This document shows, piece by piece, positions 27,401 through 36,041 of a stretch of 64,000 bases of DNA (position 1 is its first letter; the number at the start of each line of letters is the position of its first letter). The DNA comes from Planctomycetales bacterium (GTDB taxonomy: Bacteria; Planctomycetota; Planctomycetia; Planctomycetales; Planctomycetaceae): positions 434,001 to 498,000 of the forward strand of contig JANQPT010000044.1 in assembly GCA_028285345.1 (NCBI GenBank). Reading direction: 5' to 3'. The position numbers and the translations under genes were made by a program. Under the pieces are notes generated by a model, which was given only the letters and a program-made list of their open reading frames with translations, searched no databases and was not told the origin of the DNA.

Positions 27401-28540
27401 TCACTGAGTCACGAGGCGGGTTTTCGTAAGTTCTGGCCTTAATTGACGATCCATCCAGGCATAGATGAGCGCTCGCGATTGGTGCTTGACGGAGTGTTTT
27501 TGTCCGTGCACATAGAAGCCGAAGTTCTCAGGGACGCCTTCCAGCTGAAAGACTTCCATGATTTTCAGATTCATGAGCACCCGCTGTTTTTGGACCTGTG
27601 GATCGCCGTCGTTCAGCGCCGAGACGTCCAAAAATGCCCGCGGCGCGATGAGGGCAATGATTTCATGAAAATCGATCGGCGGCAGCTCGCCGCGCAGCAA
27701 TCCCGGTCGGAGGTGTTTGAAGTAGACATACCAGTGATCACGCGACCAGGCTTCAACTTTGGGGTTGTGTCGGAAGAAACTCGCTCCGCAGTTGCAGGCC
27801 GCCACCTTCACGCGCTCGTCATAAGCGGCCAGAAAAAACGTCCCGTGCCCGCCGAGCGAGTGGCCTAGCGCGCCGATGCGCTGGTCGTCAACTTCATCGA
27901 GTGATTGCAAAACGTCGATCGCGATCGAGTGTTCGTAGGTAAACTTCCCCACCGACGTCCAATTGGGATGTTTCTTGTGAAACTGCCCTGTCTCGTACGG
28001 CCCTTCGTCAGGAATCCGCAATCCGGATACGAAATGCTCCGGGGCAATGACCACGTATCCCCGGCGGGCGAGGTGATCGAGGTAGGCTTTATCGGGATTG
28101 TCCACCAATCCCGCAGTACGCTTCATCCCCTCGGCGAAAGTCCCGTGAAGCGCAACGATTGCCGCAGCGGGGCGCGCCAGTTTGCGGGGCACCGCCAAGT
28201 AGGCATGCGCCCGTTCATCCTGTTCGACGTTGTAGCTGATCAGCTTGCGGTCGTAGATGCCGTCAACGTCCACCGTTTCGTGGACGCGAAGGTCTAACGG
28301 CGGTTTGGCGGGTTTCTGTTCGTCTCGCAGCAGCCGCAGGTACCGTTGGCGCAGAATCTGTTTGTGTTTGAGCCATTGTTCGCGGGTTTTGATCCCGTCT
28401 AAGAGATCATCCCAAGAGGAACGAATCACGGGCGGATCGCTCCGCTTGCGGGCGGGACCAGGGTCGGCGGCGGAGAGTGTCTCGGTTTGAAACAGCAGCA
28501 AGACCGTCAAAGAAAGCATGATTGCGGAGAGACAGCGCAT
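27401..28540 (-). CDS. secreted alpha/beta hydrolase (dienelactone-hydrolase/esterase type)
   Basis: ATG 28540 gives 379 residues with a signal peptide (MRCLSAIMLSLTVLLLFQTETLSAA). Upstream in-frame sequence overlaps the opposite cytochrome gene and is not coding-like. Alpha/beta hydrolase features are IVALHGTFAEG for the oxyanion hole, the nucleophile elbow GALGHSLGGHG, and a C-terminal GQKHSV for the catalytic His; FLDVSALNDGDPQ likely supplies the acid. It would hydrolyse an ester or similar bond outside the cytoplasm. Substrate unknown; the gene stands alone between gltA and the divergent dihaem cytochrome. Confidence 0.8.
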   Translation of the reverse strand: MRCLSAIMLSLTVLLLFQTETLSAADPGPARKRSDPPVIRSSWDDLLDGIKTREQWLKHKQILRQRYLRLLRDEQKPAKPPLDLRVHETVDVDGIYDRKLISYNVEQDERAHAYLAVPRKLARPAAAIVALHGTFAEGMKRTAGLVDNPDKAYLDHLARRGYVVIAPEHFVSGLRIPDEGPYETGQFHKKHPNWTSVGKFTYEHSIAIDVLQSLDEVDDQRIGALGHSLGGHGTFFLAAYDERVKVAACNCGASFFRHNPKVEAWSRDHWYVYFKHLRPGLLRGELPPIDFHEIIALIAPRAFLDVSALNDGDPQVQKQRVLMNLKIMEVFQLEGVPENFGFYVHGQKHSVKHQSRALIYAWMDRQLRPELTKTRLVTQ

Positions 28541-28802
28541 CGGTGCACCTTGTTGGAGGCATGGGAATCGTGTCTGCATCATCACTGCGGCGCTGGACAA
28601 ATTGTGAACCGTCAGCCCGACGTTTGCAATTGAGTCGCGGATCGGGGCGGACGTTCGTCGATGGCATTTCTCAAAAAGTTCGAAAACGTTGCGGAATCTT
28701 GGCCGCCCCCGTCTGCGAAAGATGATCTGGACTTTGGCCGCCAAAGTGATCGTTGTCAGGCGGCGTTTGCAGCGGTTTAGTCCACGAATTGTGAGGTGTG
28801 AA

Positions 28803-30131
28803 ATGCGCGCGGATTGTGTTGCGGGGGTCTTGCTTTTGGCAGCGGTTTGCCCGGCCGTTTCGGCGGCCTCAGAACCGACAGGCGAGCGGGCGGTTCGGGA
28901 GGCGGTGGTTCCCGTGGCGTCGAGTTTGGCGGTTTTCGAAGAGTTGTGGACCCGTTGGGGATTGGATGAGCGGCCGGTTGATTTCCAGAAACAAGTTCTT
29001 GAGCGATACGGATTGACTGCAGATCCCGACGGAGCGGAGAATCTTCCTCTGGGACTAGGGCAGGGCAGGGTGCTGGGGAAAAAGGTCCTTGTGCAGAATT
29101 GTCTGCTGTGCCATGCCGGCTCAATTGCAGGGCAGACGGTTGTGGGACTCGGCAACGCCTCATTGGATTTTCAAGGCTTGGTGGATGACTTGCAGGCACT
29201 CGATCCGCTGTCGCCGGAATTGCCGTTTCATGTGAGCAACGTCCGGGGAACCGTCGAGGCGACTGCATCAACGGTGTTTCTGAATCGATACCGCAATCCC
29301 GACCTCAGTTTGCGCGCTCCGGTCAAGGCGGAGATCCCAGATGAACTTTGTGAGGACATTCCGCCCTGGTGGAACCTCAAGCACAAACGGACGATGTATC
29401 ACACCGGGACGGCGCCCGCGCGTTCGGTGCGGAGCATGATGGCGTTTCTGCTCAGTCCGCTGTACAGCGCGGAGCGGATTAAGAGACAGGAACCAAAGTT
29501 TCGCGAGATTCAGCGATACTTGGTATCGATCGAGCCGCCGAAATATCCGTTCGCGATCGATCGTACGGCGGCTGCGCGTGGTGAGGTCCTATTTCGGCGA
29601 AACTGTGCGCGGTGCCACGGAACCTACAAGCCACACGTTAAATATCCCAACAAGATGATTCCGCTGAACGTGATCGGCACGGATCCGAAACTGGCGACTG
29701 CGCATCGCGCGATCCAGCTCGCACGATCGAGTCAATCTTGGTTTGAGCAGGAAGAGATCACCGGCGGCGGGGCGGTCGAAACGACCGACGCAATCGGCTA
29801 TCTAGCGCCGCCGCTGGTGGGTATCTGGGCATCGGCGCCGTACTTTCACAACGGGTCGGTTCCGACCGTTTGGCATGTTCTCAAGTCCGACGCGCGGCCG
29901 AGCAGGTTTACCCGCAGTTACCGAACCGAAGCGGCCGAGTATGACCAACGGAGACTCGGCTGGAAACATCGAGAACTCCGAGACGTCGATAATGCGGACT
30001 TGACGGCAAGACGCCGCCGTCAGATTTACGACACGACTCGACCCGGGCGCAGCAACGGCGGACATCGATTTGGAGATCGACTTACCGACCAGGAACGGAT
30101 GTGGGTGATTGAATTCCTAAAGACTTTGTAA
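28803..30131 (+). CDS. periplasmic dihaem c-type cytochrome (RoxA/peroxidase-like)
   Basis: ATG 28803 (GAGGTG upstream) gives 442 residues with a signal peptide ending in AVSAAS. Two haem-binding motifs are seen: CLLCH with Cys100, Cys103 and His104, and CARCH with Cys268, Cys271 and His272. The segment YLAPPLVGIWASAPYFHNGS followed by VPTVWHVL is typical of the large family of dihaem oxidoreductases related to RoxA and cytochrome c peroxidase. It should move electrons in the periplasm, possibly oxidising an organic substrate. The FliL-like gene follows 170 bp downstream. Substrate and redox partner are not visible. Confidence 0.85.
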   Translation: MRADCVAGVLLLAAVCPAVSAASEPTGERAVREAVVPVASSLAVFEELWTRWGLDERPVDFQKQVLERYGLTADPDGAENLPLGLGQGRVLGKKVLVQNCLLCHAGSIAGQTVVGLGNASLDFQGLVDDLQALDPLSPELPFHVSNVRGTVEATASTVFLNRYRNPDLSLRAPVKAEIPDELCEDIPPWWNLKHKRTMYHTGTAPARSVRSMMAFLLSPLYSAERIKRQEPKFREIQRYLVSIEPPKYPFAIDRTAAARGEVLFRRNCARCHGTYKPHVKYPNKMIPLNVIGTDPKLATAHRAIQLARSSQSWFEQEEITGGGAVETTDAIGYLAPPLVGIWASAPYFHNGSVPTVWHVLKSDARPSRFTRSYRTEAAEYDQRRLGWKHRELRDVDNADLTARRRRQIYDTTRPGRSNGGHRFGDRLTDQERMWVIEFLKTL

Positions 30132-30300
30132 GTGCAACGGATTGCCCAATGGAGGTCATGAACATTTTGGACCAAAATCTCGGAATCTCAATTGTTCGGG
30201 CGTCACGATCGGATTTGATGCACTATGTTTGAATAGATCGAACAATTCGATCATTCACAACAAACGTCTGTCATCCCTGAATTTGCCTCACATTCATCCG

Positions 30301-30876
30301 ATGCTACAGCGGGCCATAGACTACTTCAGGCGGGGCCGCCCGTCGCAAGGTCCACGACGACACGTCGTTGAGATCGCCAAGATTGTCTGTCCGATCGTGT
30401 TGTCGTTCGGCGTCACTGCTCTGTTGGCGCTTTGGCTTACCGAGGCTTTCCACTCAATTCAGGAGAGCGAGCCGGCTGCTGACGAGACAGAGAATGTCGC
30501 TGGGAATTTGCTTGATGCAAAAGCGTCCGCGAGCACGGAGGTTTTTCTGGGACGTTATTCGACGAAGTGGGGGAACGTGGAGCTTGCCCGCGGGAATCCG
30601 AATCGCGAAGGCGTGCGGGTGGTCGAATTTGAAGTGGCGGGCTTGATGCGCGGTTCGAGGGATGCCATCGTGCACTTCGAACGCGAGTTGGACCGTTATC
30701 GAAATCGCTTGCAGCAGGCGATGAATGAAATTGCTCGGAGCAGCAGCGAAGAGGAATTGTCCGATCCCCAGACGATTTCATTGCGCCAGCGCATCCGCGA
30801 TCGACTCAACGGGCTGTTCGGCGCGAACACGTTTGACGAAGTGGTGTTCAGCAACTTTCGGGTTTACGATCTGTAG
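30301..30876 (+). CDS. single-pass membrane protein with FliL-like C-terminus
   Basis: ATG 30301 is chosen because the frame upstream is not coding-like; the product has 191 residues. A transmembrane helix lies at about residues 27-47 (CPIVLSFGVTALLALWL), followed by an extracytoplasmic region. The C-terminal segment LRQRIRDRLNGLFGANTFDE then VVFSNFRVYDL resembles the end of FliL, where a helix with an Asn precedes a closing V-x-F-x-x-F strand. FliL associates with flagellar stators, but no flagellar gene is nearby apart from a distant FlgM-like gene at 57.7 kb. The resemblance is by eye, so the assignment is tentative. Confidence 0.55.
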   Translation: MLQRAIDYFRRGRPSQGPRRHVVEIAKIVCPIVLSFGVTALLALWLTEAFHSIQESEPAADETENVAGNLLDAKASASTEVFLGRYSTKWGNVELARGNPNREGVRVVEFEVAGLMRGSRDAIVHFERELDRYRNRLQQAMNEIARSSSEEELSDPQTISLRQRIRDRLNGLFGANTFDEVVFSNFRVYDL

Positions 30877-30898
30877 CGCCACGAATCGCAAAAATCGA

Positions 30899-31810
30899 TC
30901 ACGGCCGCTCGATCATAGTGAGTTTTTCCAGCGGAAGGACTTCGTTCATGCTGCCGGATCGGAAGCCTTCGAGATCCAGCGTGATGTAGCGAAATCCCAG
31001 CGACTTCAGTTCCACCGCGATTTTCTCTCGCACGTCCGCGGCGACGACGCGAGTAACTTCAGTGGCGGGGATTTCAATGCGGGCCAGCTCATTGGCCTCC
31101 AGCCGGACACGCAGTTCTCGTAGTCCGAGCTGTTCGCGTAAAAATTGTTCCGCACGGTCGACACGGGCCACCCGCTCGGGAGTCACTTCGACGCCGTAGG
31201 CGATGCGGCTGGAAAGGCAGGGGCTGGCCGGTTTGTCCCAAACGGGCAGTTGCCATTGCCGTGCTAATTCGCGCACCTCGGCTTTGGTCAATTCCGCTTC
31301 GATTAACGGGCTGCGAATAGAATGTTCCGCGGCGGCCTGCATCCCGGGGCGGTGGTCGCCGCGATCATCGAGATTGGCCCCGTTTGCGATCACGTCGACA
31401 CCCAGCGTCTCCGCCAGACCTTCCATTTGCGTGTAAAGCTCCGTCTTGCAAAAGTAACAGCGGTTTGACGCGTTTCGCAAATAGTCGCTGTTTTGGAATT
31501 CTTCGGTGCGGATGATCTGATGCCGGATTCCAATCATTGCGGCGAGCCGCTCGGCCTCCTCGCGTTCTCCTGAAGCGAGGCTGTCGCTGTCCGCGGTCAC
31601 CGCGACTGCCGAGTCCCCACACGCCAGCTGCGCCGCTTTGGCGACGACGGTGCTGTCGACACCTGCCGAAAAAGCGACCGCAACGCGCCCGTAGTCGCGG
31701 AGCAGTCGCAGCAAGCGGTCCCGTTTTGCGGCGATGTGGTTGTCGAGAACGTCCGGCATGGTCATCAAGTCAAGGTTCAATTGGAGATTCGTTGTGCTTG
31801 CAGATGTCAT
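30899..31810 (-). CDS. larE: ATP-dependent sacrificial sulfur transferase LarE
   Basis: The product is 303 residues from ATG 31810; ATG codons at 31765 or 31759 would give a length nearer the family norm of about 275, and no start has a clear ribosome-binding site. The PP-loop ATP pyrophosphatase motif is VAFSAGVDSTVVA. The sulfur-donating region has NRCYFCKTELY and SPCLSSRI, which supply the Cys that LarE sacrifices. LarE converts carboxylates of P2CMN to thiocarboxylates during synthesis of the nickel-pincer cofactor of lactate racemase. No larA, larB or larC is in the window, so the cofactor genes are elsewhere or the protein has another sulfur-transfer role. Divergent from thiO. Confidence 0.85.
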   Translation of the reverse strand: MTSASTTNLQLNLDLMTMPDVLDNHIAAKRDRLLRLLRDYGRVAVAFSAGVDSTVVAKAAQLACGDSAVAVTADSDSLASGEREEAERLAAMIGIRHQIIRTEEFQNSDYLRNASNRCYFCKTELYTQMEGLAETLGVDVIANGANLDDRGDHRPGMQAAAEHSIRSPLIEAELTKAEVRELARQWQLPVWDKPASPCLSSRIAYGVEVTPERVARVDRAEQFLREQLGLRELRVRLEANELARIEIPATEVTRVVAADVREKIAVELKSLGFRYITLDLEGFRSGSMNEVLPLEKLTMIERP

Positions 31811-31949
31811 TATACCGCGAACCGAGCGCGCAACAACGGGGCAGGGGGGTGACGAGAACATTCGTGGTGTCGCTGTTCATCGGCGGCAGTTCCGCTAGAA
31901 TTCGGAGACTATACAAAAAACCGATATTTGAAGTTATCAGTTACCCAAA

Positions 31950-33083
31950 ATGCGGATTCCGGATGTCATTGTCGTGGGTGGGGGAGTGATCGGATTGTCG
32001 ATCGCCTATGAACTCTCCAACCGTCACGTCTCGGTTACAGTTGTCGATCAGGGTTCACTGGGGCGCGAGGCCTCCTGGGCGGGGGCGGGAATGTTGCCGC
32101 CGGGTAATCCTGTTAAGGTACAGACTCCGCTTGCCCGCTTGCGTGGTGAAAGCCATCTGATGTGGGACGCCCTTAGCGAAACGCTGCGGGCTGAGACCGG
32201 CATCGACAACGGTTTTCGCCGGTGCGGCGCGGTGGAAATTCGATTGCCCGGCCGCGAGGCGGAGCTTGATCGCGACTATGAAGAGCAACTCCGGTCGGGG
32301 ATCGAAGTCGAGCGGCTGTCCGGTCCAGCCGTTCGGGACATCGAAGCCGAACTATCATCCGACATTGAGGCCGCATTTTTATTGCCGCAGATGGCGCAGG
32401 TTCGCAATCCGCGACATCTCAATGCACTGATGCATGCGTGTGCCAGTCGCGGAGTTGAAATGGTGCCGGGAACGGCGGTCTATGATTTTGACCGTGTGGG
32501 CGACAAGATCGCCGCGCTACGCACTTCTTCAGGCGCGTTGACGGCAGGGCAGTATGTGGTGGCTGCCGGCGCCTGGTCGCGGCGATTGCTGGAGAACGCG
32601 GGCTGCGCCGTTGACGTCGAACCGCTGCGCGGACAAATCGTGTTGTTGCGGACGGAAAGACCGGTTATCCGCCGAATTCTTCAACTTGAAAAACAGTATC
32701 TGGTCCCGCGCGATGACGGCCGCATCTTGGTGGGATCGACTGAAGAGCAGGCCGGGTTCTGCAAGCAAAACACTGCTCAGGGTGTGAATGAGTTATTGCA
32801 GTTTGCGATCAGGCTGGTTCCGTCTCTCGCCGGCGCCGAAGTCGAGCGGACCTGGGCGGGTTTGCGTCCGCGTTCGGCGGACGGCTTGCCGTATCTTGGT
32901 CGCGTCCCGCAAACTGAAAACCTGTTCGTCGCAGCGGGGCATTTTCGGGACGGGTTACAACTCTCTCCGATCACGGGAAAGTTGATTGCCGAAGCGATGC
33001 TCGAGGGAGAGCCTGCGATGTCGCTGGATGAGTTCGCTTGTGACCGGTGCGCGGCGACCGAGGAATTGAGGACCGTCGGATGA
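31950..33083 (+). CDS. thiO: FAD-dependent glycine oxidase ThiO-like
   Basis: The 377-residue protein starts with the dinucleotide-binding fold DVIVVGGGVIGLSIAYEL and then LGREASWAGAGMLPPG, typical of glycine/D-amino-acid oxidases of the DAO family. The C-terminal segment ERTWAGLRPRSADGLPYLG and AAGHFRDGLQLSPITGKL matches ThiO, which oxidises glycine to the imine used for the thiazole of thiamine. No other thiamine genes are adjacent, so a different amine substrate is possible. The following dehydrogenase gene overlaps its stop by an ATGA. Confidence 0.85.
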   Translation: MRIPDVIVVGGGVIGLSIAYELSNRHVSVTVVDQGSLGREASWAGAGMLPPGNPVKVQTPLARLRGESHLMWDALSETLRAETGIDNGFRRCGAVEIRLPGREAELDRDYEEQLRSGIEVERLSGPAVRDIEAELSSDIEAAFLLPQMAQVRNPRHLNALMHACASRGVEMVPGTAVYDFDRVGDKIAALRTSSGALTAGQYVVAAGAWSRRLLENAGCAVDVEPLRGQIVLLRTERPVIRRILQLEKQYLVPRDDGRILVGSTEEQAGFCKQNTAQGVNELLQFAIRLVPSLAGAEVERTWAGLRPRSADGLPYLGRVPQTENLFVAAGHFRDGLQLSPITGKLIAEAMLEGEPAMSLDEFACDRCAATEELRTVG

Positions 33084-34066
33084 GTGTCGGGTGGGGCATC
33101 GTCGGTTGCAGTGATATCGTCCGCAAACGGGCAGCCGCGGCGATTTTGGCGCAGCCCGACAGTCATATTGCCGCATTCTTCTCGCACGACCGGCAGTTGG
33201 CGGATGAACACGCGGCTAAATATGGCGGGCGTGGATATGCGCAGCTTGACGCGCTATTGGGCGATCGGGATGTCAAAATTGTCTATGTGGCCTCGCCGGT
33301 GGAGCGGCACGCGCGGGAAACGATGCTAGCTGCCGACGCCGGCAAGCATGTGCTGGTGGAAAAGCCGATGGCCCTGGCTGCGGTTGAGTGCGACCAGATG
33401 ATCGCCGCCGCGCAGAAGAATGGCATCAATTGTGCGGTTGCCTATTACGCGCGATGGCTGCCGAAAGTGCGGTACATGAAACGGCTGGTTGAGGAAGGGG
33501 CGCTCGGCACAATCGTGCGGGCCCACGTTGCGCAGTACGGCGTGTTCGATCCCGACGACGTTGATCCGAAGATCTGGCGGGTGCAGGGCAGGGCGGGCGG
33601 AGGCGCGCTGGCCGACGTGGGGAGTCATCGATTGGATTTGCTGCATTATCTGTTGGGCGAACCGGCCGCCGTGTGGGGCGCCTGCGACAATCTGACACAG
33701 ACCGAGTGGCAGTCGCCCGACAGCGAGACAGCGTTTGTCCGTTACGCGTGCGGAGCGCACCTGACGTTGGCTTGCAACTGGAACGTTCCGCACAGCCCGC
33801 CGGCTTGGGAATTGCATGGAACGGCGGGGAGTCTGATCGACGATCCGTGGAGTTCCGGTCCGCTGCGGGTGCTGGGCCGCGACGACCTTGGAGATTTTCA
33901 GTCGGAGTATCCCGACAACGCGCATTTCGGCGTCGTCAACGATTTCGCACGGGCGGTCATTGAAGGGCGGCCGCCGGAGTTTTCGGCGGAGCAGGGGGCC
34001 TGGGCCACCCGCATCATCGAAGCGGCCCAGCGATCAGCGCAAACGGGACAGCTCGTGCGGTTCTGA
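33080..34066 (+). CDS. Gfo/Idh/MocA family oxidoreductase
   Basis: The ATG overlaps the thiO stop (ATGA), implying translational coupling; the product has 328 residues. The N-terminal Rossmann segment is GWGIVGCSDIVRKRAAAAIL, followed by VYVASPVERHARETMLAA and the family-defining VLVEKPMAL (Lys of the EKP motif). The C-terminal half shows GALADVGSHRLDLLHYLLGE, supplying the conserved Asp and His. Members use NAD(P) to oxidise sugar or cyclitol hydroxyls, and many planctomycete paralogues are secreted; this one lacks a signal peptide. Pairing with an amine oxidase hints at an amino-sugar or amino-acid pathway, but this is inference. Confidence 0.87.
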   Translation: MSVGWGIVGCSDIVRKRAAAAILAQPDSHIAAFFSHDRQLADEHAAKYGGRGYAQLDALLGDRDVKIVYVASPVERHARETMLAADAGKHVLVEKPMALAAVECDQMIAAAQKNGINCAVAYYARWLPKVRYMKRLVEEGALGTIVRAHVAQYGVFDPDDVDPKIWRVQGRAGGGALADVGSHRLDLLHYLLGEPAAVWGACDNLTQTEWQSPDSETAFVRYACGAHLTLACNWNVPHSPPAWELHGTAGSLIDDPWSSGPLRVLGRDDLGDFQSEYPDNAHFGVVNDFARAVIEGRPPEFSAEQGAWATRIIEAAQRSAQTGQLVRF

Positions 34067-34093
34067 ACGCCGCGCTGAATCAACCGGCAGATT

Positions 34094-34585
34094 CTAGTCC
34101 AAGATCAATTGCAGAATGTGGACGTCGAGTAGCCGATCGAATTTGCGGCCGATCTCCTTTAGCACTCCGACGTGCTTGAACCCGAAACTCCGATTCAGAT
34201 GCAGGCTTTCGGCACTTTCCGACGTGACGCGCGCAATGAGCGAGTGATATCCCAGCCGGCGGCCCTCGTCAATGATCGCCCCTTTCAGTGCGCGGCCGAT
34301 GCCCCGGCCGCGGCATCCCTCTTTGACATAGAACGTGGTTTCGGCACTAATGTCATAGGCGGATTTCTGGCTCCAGCGCGTCAACGATGCCCAGCCGGCA
34401 ACTGCTTCACCGGTGTCGGCGACGAGAATCGGATGGCGCGGACCGTGGCTGTCGAACCAGCTTTCAATCCATGCGGAAGTTTTCGGTTCGATGTCGAACG
34501 TTGCGGTCGAATTGCAGATCGCTTCGTTGTAGATTTCGAGAATCTGGTCGAGGTCGTCGACGTGAGCGGGGCGAATCGTGGTCAT
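34094..34585 (-). CDS. GNAT family N-acetyltransferase (phosphinothricin-acetyltransferase-like)
   Basis: The 163-residue protein has the short GNAT fold with IRPAHVDDLDQILEIYNEAI at the N-terminus. The acetyl-CoA pyrophosphate loop EGCRGRGIGRALKGA follows, and later SESLHLNRSFGFKHVG. The overall pattern (STATFDIEP, LILD end) is that of the PAT/Bar-like subgroup that acetylates phosphinothricin, methionine sulfoximine or related amino acids. It converges with the dehydrogenase gene and is divergent from the FAD oxidoreductase gene. Actual substrate unknown. Confidence 0.82.
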   Translation of the reverse strand: MTTIRPAHVDDLDQILEIYNEAICNSTATFDIEPKTSAWIESWFDSHGPRHPILVADTGEAVAGWASLTRWSQKSAYDISAETTFYVKEGCRGRGIGRALKGAIIDEGRRLGYHSLIARVTSESAESLHLNRSFGFKHVGVLKEIGRKFDRLLDVHILQLILD

Positions 34586-34793
34586 GCGCGAACTTTTCGT
34601 GTCGAAGAGAAGGGAAGTGATCCCATTATACTGCTTCGCATCGATTCAAGGAGCTTGCAACACAAGGTATCTTCCTGAGAGCGACCAGGAAGTGACATTT
34701 TCGACCGGATGTGCGACGTTTCACAATCAGACTTCAAATCAATCGCTAGACTCGTGATCAACAAGGTTTTTCCTGGCACCTAGTTGTTGTGGC

Positions 34794-36041
34794 ATGACAA
34801 CGAAATCGCGGAAGACGAAACGAATCGCCGTGATCGGAGCAGGGCCGATCGGATTGGAGGCTGCGCTGGCCGGTCGCTGCGCCGGATACAACGTTGACCT
34901 GTATGAACAAGGCGGCAGCGCGGCGAATGTGCTGAAGTGGGGGCACGTGCGGTTGTTCAGTCCGTTTGGGATGAACTCATCTCCGCGGGGCAGAGACGCG
35001 CTTTACAAGAATGGTGCCGGCGATGTGCTTCCTGACGAGGGGGATTACCTGACGGGCGCCGAGTATGCGGAGCGGTACCTGCTTCCGTTGAGTCGACTGC
35101 CGGAATTGACATCTTTGATTCACGAGCAGATGCGCGTCATTGGTGTGAGCCGTGCTGCGCATTGGAAAGCGGACCTCATTGGCCAGTTAACGCGCGGTGA
35201 CGATCCGTTTCGACTGTTGCTGGAAGCGGCCGACGGCGCGCAGTCGACGGCGCTTGCGGATTTTGTATTTGATTGTTCGGGCGTCTACCCGCACCACAAC
35301 TGGCTGGGGGCGGGGGGGATTCCTGCGGTCAATGAACTCGCGGCGGAGAGCCGGATTGAATACGGGCTGCCCGACATTCTGGGCGGCGAACGCAGGATGT
35401 ACGCGGGGCGGACAACCCTGGTCGTCGGAGGAGGGTACTCTGCGGCAACCGCGGTCTGCGAGTTGGCGGAACTGAGTAAATCGCATCCGGGAACGAAAGT
35501 GTTTTGGCTGACGCGGTCAGACCGTGCGGAACCGTTGCCGTTGATCACGAACGATCCGCTGCCGGAAAGGGCGACACTCACTGAGCGTGCCCACCATCTG
35601 GTTGAGATCGAGCGCGGGCCGGTCCAACTGTTCTCAGGCCGGATGATCGACTCAGTCACGTACGATTCACGGCAGGATGGCTTTCAAGTCGTCTTCCATA
35701 CCGCGGACCGGTCGTGCGAGTCGGAGAAGCTTCATGCCGACCGGGTCATCGCCAACGTCGGCTATCATCCCGATCATTCATTGTCGGAGAATTTGCAGGT
35801 TCACCTCTGTTACGCCACCGCCGGACCAATTAAGCTAGCGGCGGCGCTGTTGGGGGAGACGTCAGCTGATTGTCTCAGTCAGAATTCGGCCGGTGGGGAA
35901 GTGTTGAGGAATCCCGAGCCGGGCTTTTTCATCCTCGGTGCCAAGAGTTACGGCCGAGACTCGCGGTTTTTGATTCGCGTCGGCCTGCAACAAATCGAAG
36001 AGGTGTTTTCACTCATCGCTGATGAGCGGCCCGCTCCATGA
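34794..36041 (+). CDS. FAD/NAD(P)-binding oxidoreductase of unknown substrate
   Basis: The 415-residue protein carries an N-terminal FAD-binding Rossmann motif, IAVIGAGPIGLEAALAG. A second nucleotide-binding motif, TTLVVGGGYSAATAVCELAE, lies about residue 205, a two-dinucleotide layout like flavin monooxygenases and pyridine nucleotide oxidoreductases. Segments HVRLFSPFGMNSSPRG and DFVFDCSGVYPHHNWLG are conserved-looking but not recognised. No CxxC redox pair is seen in the first domain. The next gene, a radical SAM protein, overlaps the stop by ATGA, so the two are translationally coupled and likely act in one pathway. Confidence 0.72.
   Translation: MTTKSRKTKRIAVIGAGPIGLEAALAGRCAGYNVDLYEQGGSAANVLKWGHVRLFSPFGMNSSPRGRDALYKNGAGDVLPDEGDYLTGAEYAERYLLPLSRLPELTSLIHEQMRVIGVSRAAHWKADLIGQLTRGDDPFRLLLEAADGAQSTALADFVFDCSGVYPHHNWLGAGGIPAVNELAAESRIEYGLPDILGGERRMYAGRTTLVVGGGYSAATAVCELAELSKSHPGTKVFWLTRSDRAEPLPLITNDPLPERATLTERAHHLVEIERGPVQLFSGRMIDSVTYDSRQDGFQVVFHTADRSCESEKLHADRVIANVGYHPDHSLSENLQVHLCYATAGPIKLAAALLGETSADCLSQNSAGGEVLRNPEPGFFILGAKSYGRDSRFLIRVGLQQIEEVFSLIADERPAP

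Noticed and set aside
28541-29155. N-terminal extension of the secreted hydrolase
   Set aside because: Lacks coding character and overlaps the divergent cytochrome gene; the signal peptide begins at 28540.
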